From Mesodorylaimus sp. YZB2_4 (taxonomy: Eukaryota > Nematoda > Enoplea > Dorylaimida > Dorylaimidae), in the NCBI GenBank assembly GCA_030248295.1, contig JASANH010001308.1:1-64000 (forward strand): a stretch of 64,000 nt of DNA. Direction: 5' to 3'. The notes beneath the pieces were generated by a model. The model had not been told where the DNA came from. It ran no database searches and was given only the letters and a program-made list of their open reading frames with translations. Position 1 is the first letter of the stretch, and every line of letters begins with the position of its first letter. Shown here piece after piece: positions 45,440 to 56,023 of this stretch. The position numbers and the translations under genes were made by a program.

Positions 45440-48366
45440 ATGGGGCTTGCGACATTGCTGCTGCTGGCCTGCTTTTTGGTTGACGTGCAAGCTACTATAA
45501 GCATAAGTGAGGCCGCTACTTGCAATTCAAATGATCCCTTTATGTCGACCCCTTCAAAAGGTAAGAATTTTTTCTGTGCCTTCATATGAGGAAACGAAGA
45601 ACTTGACTTTGTGATTCTTCTAGGCAAGAAGCTAGGCGAACCTTGCACTTCTTTATTGGACTGCGATCCGTACAATGGACCAACGATCTGTAAAAACGGG
45701 ACATGCAAATGTGCTCCAAATTATTCTCCCAGCAAGTATACAATGTGGAATTTCGACAAAAACGAAAGCACTGAATTCACCTCTTGCCAAATGAGTAAGC
45801 TAAAAGTGCAAATGAACCTTGCGACTAGTAATCTACCTAGCATCCACACGTGAGGATGACCGCCCAGATGTCCCTACTGTAGGTATTCTCTCTAGCCATT
45901 TATCTTACCTAGTCACGTGTTCAGGCCCCTATTTGCATCAACCCTGCACAGAAGAATGCCAGTGGCCGTTTAAGTGCATAGAGGCGAACGAGAGCGTCAC
46001 TGAATCACCATGGTACGGGGCGATTTTTTTGATGGCTAAGAAGTATAATGACACAAAAGAGGCCCAAACTGGCAATAACCCAAGGAAGATTTGTCAGTGC
46101 GTCGAACCATTCAAGTTCAACGAGTTCGGCATTTGCACCCTTGGTGAGTAATAACTAGTTCAGTCATAGCTACAGTAACCCCCGGCAACTGTTCTACTCA
46201 CAGAATGTCAAGCAGGCGAAATAGCGGCTCACGACAAATGTCATAAGGGTAAGATTGATGGTGCACAGCTTTATTCACTATTGGAACAATCATATTTTAT
46301 AGCCTGCGCAGAGAATGAGATCCAACTGGAAACCTTCGAGTGCAAACCAAGTACTGTCAAAGCGTGCTGTCGAGAGCGAGCTTTGTAATGACAGGCAGCG
46401 TATACTTTCAGCTGCAGTCTTGGGCGCTCCATGCGATGTGGATCAGCAATGCTCGGCCCCATTTTCGGAGTGCGCCAATAAACAATGCGCCTGCAGAAAA
46501 GGATTCAAAGCTGATTCAGGTTCGTGTGTTGCTACAGGTAAAAATGAACAGGCTGCATGTATTTGATAGAGTCTACTCAGGGGCTTATTTTATAAAGTGG
46601 CTCACTGCGACTTTGGTGAACCCCTTCATCTACCCGGATCCTCTGCACCAACCGCTTGTTCCGTCTACTCGATGGAACAACTCGCAAACGGCGTTGTGCC
46701 ATCGAATGCGCCAGATTTATGCCCAGCTGACTACTACTGCCAACCGACTGACAGTTCTCGCGCTGAAAAGACAAGTGGTATTTGCTGCCCATTTGCACGC
46801 CCTCAATGTCCAGTTGGTGAACCGCACCCAACTGCCAATTGTAGCATGAATCCGAACGTGTTTAACGGTTACATTAGTGATGTGTCGGCCTTTTCATTCG
46901 TCACACCCAGTCCCATGAGTCACATGCTCCCATTCGTCCCTGCTCCAGACGAAAGAACTGAAGGCCAGTGTCCGGCTATGACCCACTATTGCCATTATCG
47001 TCCAGGAGGGCCAGGCAAGGAGGCAGCCGTTTGCTGCCCTCGAGAATGCCCACAGGGGACGACAATGGTGAACCGCAAATGTTTGCCTCTGCGGCAGCTT
47101 GGCGGAAAATGCCTAGCTAATGAGCAATGCAGCAACGTCTTGGCCGACTGCATGAATGGTAAGTGGGAAAGTGACTTTGAAGCGGTCTGTGATAGACACG
47201 CCTACTGTAGGAGTCTGCGCATGTCCGGCCAAGACAATACAATCGAAAACAGGTGGCATAGCTGGTTGCTTGCCTGATTGCAATTACGCCACAGAGATCA
47301 TAGTAAACAGTCGATGTTATCCGCGTTTGAAAGTTGGTGATCAATGTCGAGGTCAAGAAGGTCGATGCCCATATGACGGATTTTGCAATGATGCCGGTGT
47401 ATGTCAATGCCCCTGCGGTATGATGGCATTGAATGGTGTCATATGCGCGCCACCACCAACATGTCCCAACATACACAAATCATCGACACCGTACGATTGG
47501 CGCAATTCATATTCAACCGCAAAGCCAAGGAAGGAAGAGTACGAAAAGGCGGTTTTCTGCCGAGATCCCCAATTTGGAAGGTCGCCATTCGCCGAGGTCG
47601 TGGACAAGTGTCCTGATAATCAGTACTGCAAACCATACATCAGTTCAATGGGCGTCTGCTGCGACAAGCCAGGTAAGCTGACTAGTAGTTTCTGACAGTA
47701 GGTGGCTGGCGGTACAGTTTCTTATGGTCGTTTCAGAGCCGCACTGTCCCTACACAAACAATGTGTATGAAAAATGTGAGATTTCCCCGTACTCGTACAT
47801 GTATATGTATGAAAAATCCGTGGAGCGCCCTAGTTGCAAAACCGGCCAGTTTTGTTATCAATACTATTATGGTCTCGGAAACACAAGTGGGAACGCCGTT
47901 TGCTGCGATGGCTATAGTAAGGTTCTTCATGGCTTGAAGGTATCGCTGAGATGAACAGCTCATATTTGTAGATCCAATTGATGCCTATTGGACGCCGAAC
48001 CACGAATTTCAGACATATGCGCAGCCGGAAATGCCAAATTATGCAATAAAACCAATGAATTTTCAGCCTCCCATTGATTACGTCATACGCCCAACTTATC
48101 AGCCACCAGTTTCAGCATCGAAAAACTCTCCGATTATCGCACCACCCCTGCCTAAAGAAGACCCCATGATCGCGCTTGCTCCCTTGGTCCGCCCGATGCT
48201 ACCGCCGCCAGTCAGCCAGATTTCTTCGGGCATTGCTCCCCCAATCAAGCAGCCGCCGCCTCCGCCCCTTTCACCAGTGACATTGCAGCCGACGCCAGGA
48301 AACTTCAGCAAACATCGCCGTCGCCGGACAGCAACACCGCGCGTGCTGCCAACTATACCCAAGTGA
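45440..48366 (+). CDS. secreted cysteine-rich EB-module-like protein
   Basis: Ten exons: 45440-45560, 45624-45794, 45925-46143, 46204-46248, 46303-46350, 46418-46537, 46598-47158, 47211-47672, 47737-47916, 47972-48366. They join in frame into 773 residues. Signal peptide LATLLLLACFLVDVQA. Several EB-like units follow, with the pattern G..C....C......C....C.C...: for example LGEPC...TICKNGTCKC, LGAPCDVDQQCSAPFSEC, LGGKCLANEQCSNVLADC, and VGDQCRGQEGRCPYDGFC. Units ending in CCP, CCD or similar alternate with them. The C-terminal 130 residues are Pro-rich, lack cysteine and end in a basic RRRRTATPR stretch. No membrane helix is seen, so it should be secreted. All nine introns are phase 1. Exon 6 could start at 46412 instead. 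The exon 5 donor (GTACTG) is weak. Confidence 0.83.
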
Positions 48367-48818
48367 CCGACCGTGAAGAGATGACACATAGACCCAGAAG
48401 ACGTAATGTTCTGGAAATCCTTCGCATAAAATGACTTCATACTGGCAGGCAACAGCTTTCCATGGCGGGTAACTGTAAAAATGGTTTTAGGTCGCTGTGC
48501 AAAATAACCTTAAGATGTAAATTAGATGACGCCTGCATGCTTCTAGCGAACAGGGTATTTCCTGCTATCCACATTCAGTATTTCACACAACCACGGGCTC
48601 GATTGATGGAACAAAATATTGCACAGAATACGTTTTCAGTGTTTAAAAAGTCGCAGATGAAACAATCGGTTTTGCTCAAAAACATGACATAAGAAAACGA
48701 ACTACATTGCCACAAAAATCCTGCTGGCCGACACCTTAATGATGATTGCTCAAATTTGCGTGAGACCAGCGAGTTCAATTTAAGTTTCTTTGTGCACAGG
48801 ATATTTTCTCTACCGAGA

Positions 48819-48824
48819 AATAAA
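48819..48824 (+). terminator. AATAAA downstream of the EB-type gene
   Basis: AATAAA lies about 450 nt after the stop codon at 48366. It is plausible as the polyadenylation signal, but distant. Confidence 0.35.
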
Positions 48825-48949
48825 TGTAATCATTAGTACTTGAGAAAATTATACGTATAGCAAGCAATGCGTAAAGATGTTAGTATATGCGCGCAGTCGT
48901 TGAAACACCGCTAAAAAGGAGAGAAAAAAGGTGGTAAGAAGCCCAGTAT

Positions 48950-49060
48950 TGTAAGCAACAATTTCGTGAGCATTCTTGGTCCTGGTTAGCTCACCCAGGT
49001 TTTGGATATCAGCAATCTTCGATGGTGTTGGATTTCGCCGTTGATGGTCAATCATTATAT
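48950..49060 (+). pseudogene. duplicated fragment related to 49930-50035
   Basis: The phrases TTGGTCCTGGTTAGCTCACC, GGTTTTGGATATCAGCAATC and TGGTGTTGGATT parallel TTGGTCCTCGTTAGCTCATC, GGATTTGGATATTGGCAATC and TGGTGCTGGATT at 49950-50010. Only the second copy has an open frame. Together they look like two decayed copies of one exon. Confidence 0.5.
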
Positions 49061-49739
49061 TTAATCGATAAATTCTGCCAGCTGAAATTATTTCGGACTT
49101 CTCATGCTCGACATATCACACATTCAATTTTTGTCACCTGAACCACAGCGTATGCTTTGTCATATTAGATGTCTTATCTGACTAAATCCTTAAAACACCC
49201 TGCATTCGATTTCGACAGGGAGCTTCAGCAAAGGCTTTTCCCCATGTTCCAGATTGTGATGTGATGCAGAAGATGAGCCAGTAATTTTGAAATGAAAGCC
49301 CGTTGTATTTTTTGCTCGACCTCATCATCGACAGCAGCAGAGACAAGGAACCGAACGCCGCCCAATTTGAAACGGTCCGCAGCAGCATGGACTGTGATTA
49401 GTATAGTGTTAAGCACGTCCGCATACAGCAATTAGGTGATCAGCGTACTTATACGACTGTAGTCTACCAAATGTGACCAGTGAACCGACATCAGGCAGCA
49501 AGACACTGGGATGAAAACAAAAGGACGCGGCTGTTTATACGCGGACAGTTTGACGCAGTGGACTGAAATGTTTTGACCTCCCGCTTTCATTTGAGATCGA
49601 CGCGACGTCGCTCTTAAAACTGTTTCAAAGCTCTAAAACTTACTCATATGCTATCAATAAAAAGGCACTTTTTATTTAAATATCAGAGCGTCAACCAGGC
49701 GGTAAATGGTGGCATGCTGGAGTCCTGATCTCATTTAAT

Positions 49740-50180
49740 CCTGGACTCACCGCCTTCAGCGTTGATTTTCGTCCAATGCTGGTTTTTACTATCAATTGAT
49801 GGCAATTCAACGTATCTGGATTCCACGTTTTCGTACCGATAAGACAAGCAGCTGTCCTGAACTCGAATTCTCCGGTTCATGCTTTTAGCCAAATGGACAA
49901 AGCCGCCGTGGATTATTGGGGTCATGGAGCACAAAATTGTTCTTACCCTTGGTCCTCGTTAGCTCATCCGGGATTTGGATATTGGCAATCAGGCTGGTGC
50001 TGGATTACGGATGATTTCTTCGTTGACGGTGTCGACAATGAGATAGGAAGTTTTAGACAGTCAACTCACCCTCCGACCATAGTTGGCGTCCTACTATGCG
50101 CACTCGAGGGTGAAGTGACATATTTTACACGAAATGATTGGTCGGTTCGTATGTCGCAATGGAAACGCTCAAAATTCTAA
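49740..50180 (+). pseudogene. possible lectin-like module remnant
   Basis: The open frame 49893-50180 contains YWGHGAQNC, a Trp/Gly-rich stretch (GFGYWQSGWCW) and IVGVLLCALE. The last resembles the VIGVLCLQ that ends the third lectin-like module of gene A (about 30010). No convincing splice sites, signal peptide or first half of a module are found, so a decayed exon is the best guess. What else it could be is open. Confidence 0.3.
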
Positions 50181-51315
50181 AAGGCGGCCATCGAAATCGT
50201 ATCCCATGCCTGACAGGCGTACGTAACATTATGATTCGCGCGCGACATGTGTTTTCCTTCACATGACTACTTCCAGGCCATGCTTTGCGCGGATGCAAGC
50301 GCAACCACTCACTACACAGGTAAGCATCAAATTGAGAATGAATCGGCCGACATTTTGCATCAAATCACTTTTCCTACTTTAATCAATCAAGGTGCCGAAT
50401 ATTTGAGCTTTTTCTTTCTTTCACTCATGGTTTGTTCCAACTTTGTCTTGGCTTCTGCAAGCCTCGTGAACTGGATGCGCTTATTCAGAGGCGCGGCTTC
50501 CTAAGCTGCAGCAAGTCACACAATCAGCAGCATCCTGAAGTGTGTAGACTAGGAAGTCGCTGGTGTCGCATAGTTTCGTGTCCGTTTACCCTGGTTCACA
50601 ATTTCTAGCGTAACAGTCATTCTATCAGCCACCCTTTTCGCACCGACACACATCGCGAATCTGGTTCGTAATCTCTTCTGTAATCTGCATCGTTGAAGAG
50701 CACGAAGCGCTCGATAGCCGCATCAACCATGTAGGGCATGATGTGACTCCGAATGGAGCCCGTTTGATTGGGGCTTAAAGGTTCCCGTCAACCACGACAT
50801 AACAGCCGTACACTTGTATCCCTATGTACTGTAGCAAGAGCAGCGATGTTCTTATTGCGTGTTTCAAATAGTCTTATATTCGAATTCGTAACTGCAACTC
50901 ACACACCCACTCACTATGAGTACGGATGCCTTGATTCTCTTATTCGTTGTACGACCTCGCGTTGATCTATCAGGTTCGCGTTAGTTAAGCTCGATCAAAT
51001 CACATTTCAACTAAATCGGTATCTGTTAGCATTTTTTACTAAAAAGATATCCGCAAGGTACAGGACCGCCCAAATTACAAGGCTAGGTCATCCACCAAAT
51101 TTTTGAACGAACAGAAGTATGTAAAGTATGAACAGAAACTGTATGGCAGAGGCGATTCGGCTCGTGAATGATCCCACGCAAATCGACGTGTCCGCGTTGG
51201 CAATGCTCAGCCGAGCACCGATGGCTGTTGATTCGTTCAGTGTTCTTCCTTGAAGTCTTATCGGTTGGTGCAGTTCAAAGTTTCCTGAATAATTCGACGA
51301 TCGGCCAGCACCGCA

Positions 51316-51979
51316 ATGGCGAAATCGAGTGCGCACGCTGGCCAGGCCTGGTCAGGCCCGATTTTGATCATTTGCCTGGCCCAAATGATTAGCCTACTAT
51401 TGATTCCCTCGGCCTACGCTGAAGGGTGTGAAGAACTAAAGAATAATGAAAAATATGCGGACGTAACTCATTTCGGAAAATCGTGCTACTTTGTGATCAA
51501 AGGCGCTATGGAAGCGACAAACGAAGAGCGTGGCCGAGATAGATACAAACTCAACAAACCGCTGGCGCAGCAAATGTGTGAGGATGAAGGAGCAGCTCTG
51601 GTCAGCATACACAGCCAAGAAGAGCTCGATTCAATTTATAAAAACTGCGTAAAGCCTTACGAGAAGAAGGGGGTTATATGTTTTCTCCTTGGTGCAACAC
51701 GGGTATGTATGTACACGGTACAGTTAGCAAGCCGCTTCGACTGACGCGCTTTGCGATTTGTAGGGCTTTATGAAAGTCACGAAACTGTACGGTACAGCAC
51801 AGCATATAGGTACAATAGAAAACGAAAGGCTTTTTTACTCTCATGCTAACAACGAGTACATGCTATTCGTCGCGCGGCACAAGATCGATACAAAAATTGC
51901 GCTTTGCCTATTATTGCGCCCAATATGTATGCTGCCGCTTCCAATAGTCACCTGTCTTTTTTGCTGTGCCCACCGTTAG
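51316..51979 (+). CDS. signal peptide plus lectin-like module (first exon of gene B or a short gene)
   Basis: Exon 51316-51702 has a signal peptide (ILIICLAQMISLLLIPSAYA) and the first half of one lectin-like module: GKSCYFVIKGAMEATNE, MCEDEGAALVSIHSQEEL, ICFLLGATR. It ends at CGG|GTATGT in phase 0, exactly where gene A is cut. A local acceptor (TTTGTAG, 51763) leads to 51764-51979, with a weak second half (YMLFVARHK...ALCLLL) and a hydrophobic end. That gives 200 residues and no further modules. Alternatively the exon may splice in phase 0 to 56024, whose start (VYLQWDDGS) is the missing second half. Both readings are open; one does not exclude the other. Confidence 0.65.
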
Positions 51980-52267
51980 AAGGTAATCAAAATCTTGCAA
52001 TGCTCCCCCCCCTCGAGACATAATTTTGGTCACGGTACCTCCGATGCTATTTTCAGTGATCAAAGTTATCCCACATACTGTGATATCGAGCGCACCCTAG
52101 GTTTGCATCCTGCCTCACTACTGTACTGTACTGTACAGAATGAGCCTAGGCGATGTACCGCGAAACAGCTGGTCGTGGGCGGAGAACGCTAACGGAGATG
52201 GTGGTGGCACTTCAGCCCCCATAGTGCATACTGACGTCTTCTGGCGCCACAGAATCTAGCGTCAATA

Positions 52268-52606
52268 GACCTTTTCAGAGTCAGCAAAAATTTGAATTTC
52301 CGCGATGACGGTAGCTTGGCTGCATATGACAATTTGGAACTCGGTGAGCAGATATATTTGTTCTATCGATCCAAATGAATAATTGCGATGATCGAAGGCG
52401 AGTGGAATTTGAAAATTCATTTCCTAATGACATAAAGGCAATTCTTCCTCATGTTTCCATCGTCAATAACTTTTGTTCAAAATATTGAGCTTTGTCCTGT
52501 CAGCCGAATTTGCATAAGATCGCGCACAGATCTGTTGGATCCTTGTTGTGTTGTTATAAGCAGCCGAATTTCAGGTAAGAAGTTTTTGGCGCATGCTGAA
52601 AAGGTC
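52268..52606. mobile_element. 339-bp TA-flanked MITE
   Basis: The ends GACCTTTTCAG and CTGAAAAGGTC are inverted repeats flanked by TA on each side (52266-52267, 52607-52608). The surrounding sequence (GCGTCAA...TTGCCTGGCTCC) is found uninterrupted, inverted, near 53820-53865 (GCGTCAATGGCCTGGCTCCG on the minus strand). That supports an insertion of a Tc1/mariner-type MITE. Confidence 0.75.
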
Positions 52607-52646
52607 TATTGCCTGGCTCCGCCCAATTTGTGCGCGGCCTTGTTGC

Positions 52647-53162
52647 CATGGCTATACTATATGTGATAAATCACTGGCTCGCGCCGACGCGGGCGCCCCC
52701 TAACGGTATGAATCAGTAAGCGTGGCCGGCATTCTCCATGAAAGCCCGGAAAGGAATGATAACAAATGAACAGTGCCAAGAGGAATGAAATCAGTCAAAT
52801 GTGGACAATTTGAACTGTCATCACGTTTAGGCGAAAACATCATTATTTTAAATTTGGCGCCAATCAGGTTCTTATCGGTCCTGTCTGCTGGGATGCGGCA
52901 AGCTGAATACATTACGCAGCTTTGTACAGTATGCTTCGAACCTGACTGGCGGCAAATTCAAAATAATGATGTTTTCGCCTAAACGTGATGACAGTTCGAA
53001 TTGTCTACATTTGACTGATTTCATGCCTCTTGGCACTATTCGTTTGTTATCATTCCTTTCCGGGCTTTCATGGAGAATGCCGGCCCTGGCGACTAATTCA
53101 TACCGTTAGGGGGCGCTCGCGTCGGTGCGAGCCAGTGATTTATCACATATAGTATAGCCTTT
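52647..53162. mobile_element. 516-bp fold-back MITE, hAT-type
   Basis: Two long arms are near-exact reverse complements. The left arm, from GGCTATACTATATGTGATAA (52650) to about CCAATCAGGTTC (52872), mirrors the right arm from GAACCTGACTGG (about 52938) to TATAGTATAGCC (53159). The loop is about 65 nt. Identical 8-bp repeats CTTGTTGC flank it (52639-52646, 53163-53170), the size made by hAT transposases. It is inserted in a repeat whose empty copy is seen, inverted, at about 53760-53865. Confidence 0.92.
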
Positions 53163-53394
53163 CTTGTTGCTGCGCTCCACAGTGTGGCTCAACACACACG
53201 AGCGTCCATGGATATAACTGCAGCCAGTAGGGCGATGCACAATCAGTGCGCCTAACTTTTCGAGAGGGTTGGAAGTACGTGTACACGAGCGATGTGAACA
53301 GGAACATGAGAAAGATTGGCCCTACCCTTGACCTGTTACTGTAGATGTACCCGTACGCATGGGTAAACTAAAGAAACCTGATTCAAGGCCAGAT

Positions 53395-53465
53395 CGGATA
53401 AAACATTACCGATCCGATCACCTAAAATCGGATCGGATCCAGTCTCAGCTATTCGATCCGAAATT
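53395..53465. repeat. GATCCGATC-rich block
   Basis: GATCGGAT/ATCCGATC occurs five or more times in about 70 bp in both orientations. It resembles the subterminal blocks at 5745-5826 and 54090-55273, but no element boundaries were found. Confidence 0.45.
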
Positions 53466-53757
53466 CTAAGCCTATGATGTTTGCAATAACAACTAGAAAA
53501 CAGCTAACTACTGTATTGCGCAATTGTTCTCCACACTCTACAGTAAATAGTGTAATAGAATGAGACGAGATCCATATTCTACATTGATGCTTTTTTCTGC
53601 CATAATCAGAGTTGCAAGTCAGCTTCTCATAATCATTATTTGGGATTAGAGAAAGCATGGATGACTCAGATTTTGCTAATAGTTCGGGGTCGGACGGCAG
53701 AAATACATGGGCCACATGGCGTCGTGCATGGCGCAATGACTGTAAATCGCCCTGTCC

Positions 53758-53880
53758 AGCAATATACATGGACGCTCAAGTGTGTTGAGCCACACTGTGG
53801 GGCGCAGCAACAAGGCCGCGCTCAAATTGAGCGGAGCCAGGCCATTGACGCCAGATTATGTGGCACCAGAACGTGTTGTG
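53758..53880 (-). repeat. uninterrupted inverted copy of the 52240-53240 repeat
   Basis: On the minus strand GTGCCACATAATCTGGCGTC, GGCCTGGCTCCGCTCAATTT, GCGGCCTTGTTGCTGCG and GTGTGGCTCAACACACTTGA follow without a break. The same order at 52240-53210 on the plus strand is broken by the insertions at 52268 and 52647. The identity of the host repeat is unknown. Confidence 0.75.
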
Positions 53881-54089
53881 CCATAGCGTCGTTACGCCGT
53901 ATCGAGTTATCGATCCATCGCTCGTTGCGCACTACGTCCAACAGACAACGCATGGTTTTGCAGCGCAAAATTCGACCAGAATCGGCATGAATTTAAAAAT
54001 TGTGCGTCGTCTTCGAGCTAGCGGAACGACAGACTGGCGCGCGTGAGCGAATGACAGGGTTGGCGTGCACAAGTGACTAGGGTCACAAG

Positions 54090-55273
54090 TAGACACCGGA
54101 TCAGGTCGGGTTCAACCCGACCCGACCCGAAAGTCTCTGACCCGAAATTTCGGTTCGGGTTGACCCGAATTCGGTATAAGTAGTTGAAGTTCCGCGCGAT
54201 AAAAACCATTTACAAATCCTCAGAACGTGGTGACGTTGGTGTAAAGGTGACTGTGAGAAAATATGAGATGGAGACATCTCACGCACGCGAATCTTCATCT
54301 TTTGTTATTCCCTAGTTATCCTTAGTAAATGCAATAACGTTCCTTCATATTTACCACAATAATGGTCAAATAATTTTTTAAAAACCTCAGATCTAAAAGC
54401 GACTAGGGTCTGTCCAGTGTAGACAAGACTTAACCAATCCGAATAATAGGCGTGAAAATAGAGACAACTCTGTCATAACTTTCGGAGTCTGAGACAGCTT
54501 ATCCTTGGTTAAACAGAGAAATACCTAAATATATATGAGCCCCAGGCTAGAGTTGCATCTAGTCTTCGCAAAAGATATTGCTCACAAAGTCATATTGTGC
54601 TGGACGCTAGCTCCTGTCAGAACCTCCACTACTGATGAAGGGATGTGAGGATACCCATCACTTTTGAACACAGCAAACTGTTCTGCAATGGTAACAGGTC
54701 AAGGGGGCTATTATTGGTTCATATTTGGTTTTTGGGTACAAACTATGCTGCTCTTCCAGCCAGGTATACCCAGGAAGTTATGTCATATTCAGGAATCAAA
54801 TGTGATTGTAGATACCCCTAAGAACTGCTAAAAGTTATCAATTCCTTCTTATGTTAGAGTATGGTTAGTCCCACCCATTCATCAGAGTTAACAAGAATGT
54901 TTATGAGAACTCTCACATATGGACCCTTCCCTTTGCAGAAATTACTCAGAAAAATTGGTCATTCTCGCAGCTTACAATTCGTCTGACATTCTTGGAAGTG
55001 ACGCAGAATGAGAACGTGGAATGAAAGACTTTATGCATGCATGCAGGAAGCACATACTGCAAATCCTAGAGTCGAACAACTACGAAAAGGTTTCTGTAGC
55101 TGCTTATAGTAGTAACTTTGCAAAATTTCTCTATTTTCGACCCGTTTGACCCGATCTTTCAAAAGAATGACCCAACCCGACCCGAAATTTTGCTGACCCG
55201 ACCCGACCCGAAATTTTGCTGATCCGACCCGACCCGACCCGACCCGAAAGTTCCTGACCCGATCCGGGGTCTA
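54090..55273. mobile_element. 1.2-kb non-autonomous hAT element
   Basis: Inverted ends TAGACACCGGATCAGGTC (54090) and, read inward from the right, TAGACCCCGGATCGGGTC. Both ends hold arrays of GACCCG/CGGGTC (54105-54170 and 55140-55265). The flanks are identical 8-bp repeats GTCACAAG (54082-54089 and 55274-55281), the hAT hallmark. No transposase frame is inside. It lies between the two parts of lectin-like gene B. Confidence 0.92.
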
Positions 55274-56023
55274 GTCACAAGGCAGCACAAGAGCGCCTGA
55301 GCCAGTGGCTCTACTGTACGTCGCTCCGACCATTTCTGGACATCCGCTGCCTTGGCAGTCCTCAATCTATCACGACCTTATTTCTACTATATGCACTTAC
55401 CTAATTTGAATACTTAAAAAACGGGAACGCATCATTACAGTTTGAAAAGGGTCAGGACTCATCCGGAGCATCCGTTGCTGTCACTGCTGAAGGCACAGTC
55501 ACACCAATCATGTCCGATGTATGCGTGTACACACACCTGACATGAATCTCACCCAGTTGTGGGTAGCTTTCGGCAAATGAAAAATTTTTTCTGCTCCCTC
55601 TGATTATGTATTCTGTACTTTGAGTTTGCGGCAGCTTGAAAGCAGTTTTTTTCCGATCTATCAGTCACCTTTATCTTTAACTTATCTTATCAAGGCATCC
55701 AGGCTGACCGTCAGTACCAGTACGCCGTGGACGGCGCAGGCAAAGGCGATCGGTGATGCATGTTCGTGCGAAAGGGCAAATGTACCTTGCAAAAGTACAA
55801 TAAAAAGAATAAAATCTAAGAGAAGGAATAAAAAAAACCGCTCTTCAGTAAATAGAAAACGATTGCTAGCTAGGAGCCCCGAATACTGTAGGTGGCTCCG
55901 GTTTTATTGTAGATGAGATGGTATGTCCATCGAATGTAGCAGGGTACACTTCTGGGATTCTATAGCGGCATTGACGGTTAATGATCGTCGTTAATGCATG
56001 TGCCTGCATGTTTTCTATTCCAG

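Noticed and set aside
46597..47695. Alternative frames through the EB-type gene, including reading on past 47158 into the intron
   Set aside because: The cysteine pattern and the phase-1 splice sites support only the spliced frame.
52250..52360. Possible small exon with AG and GT borders after the lectin-like exon
   Set aside because: It overlaps the end of a TA-flanked MITE, which explains the sequence.
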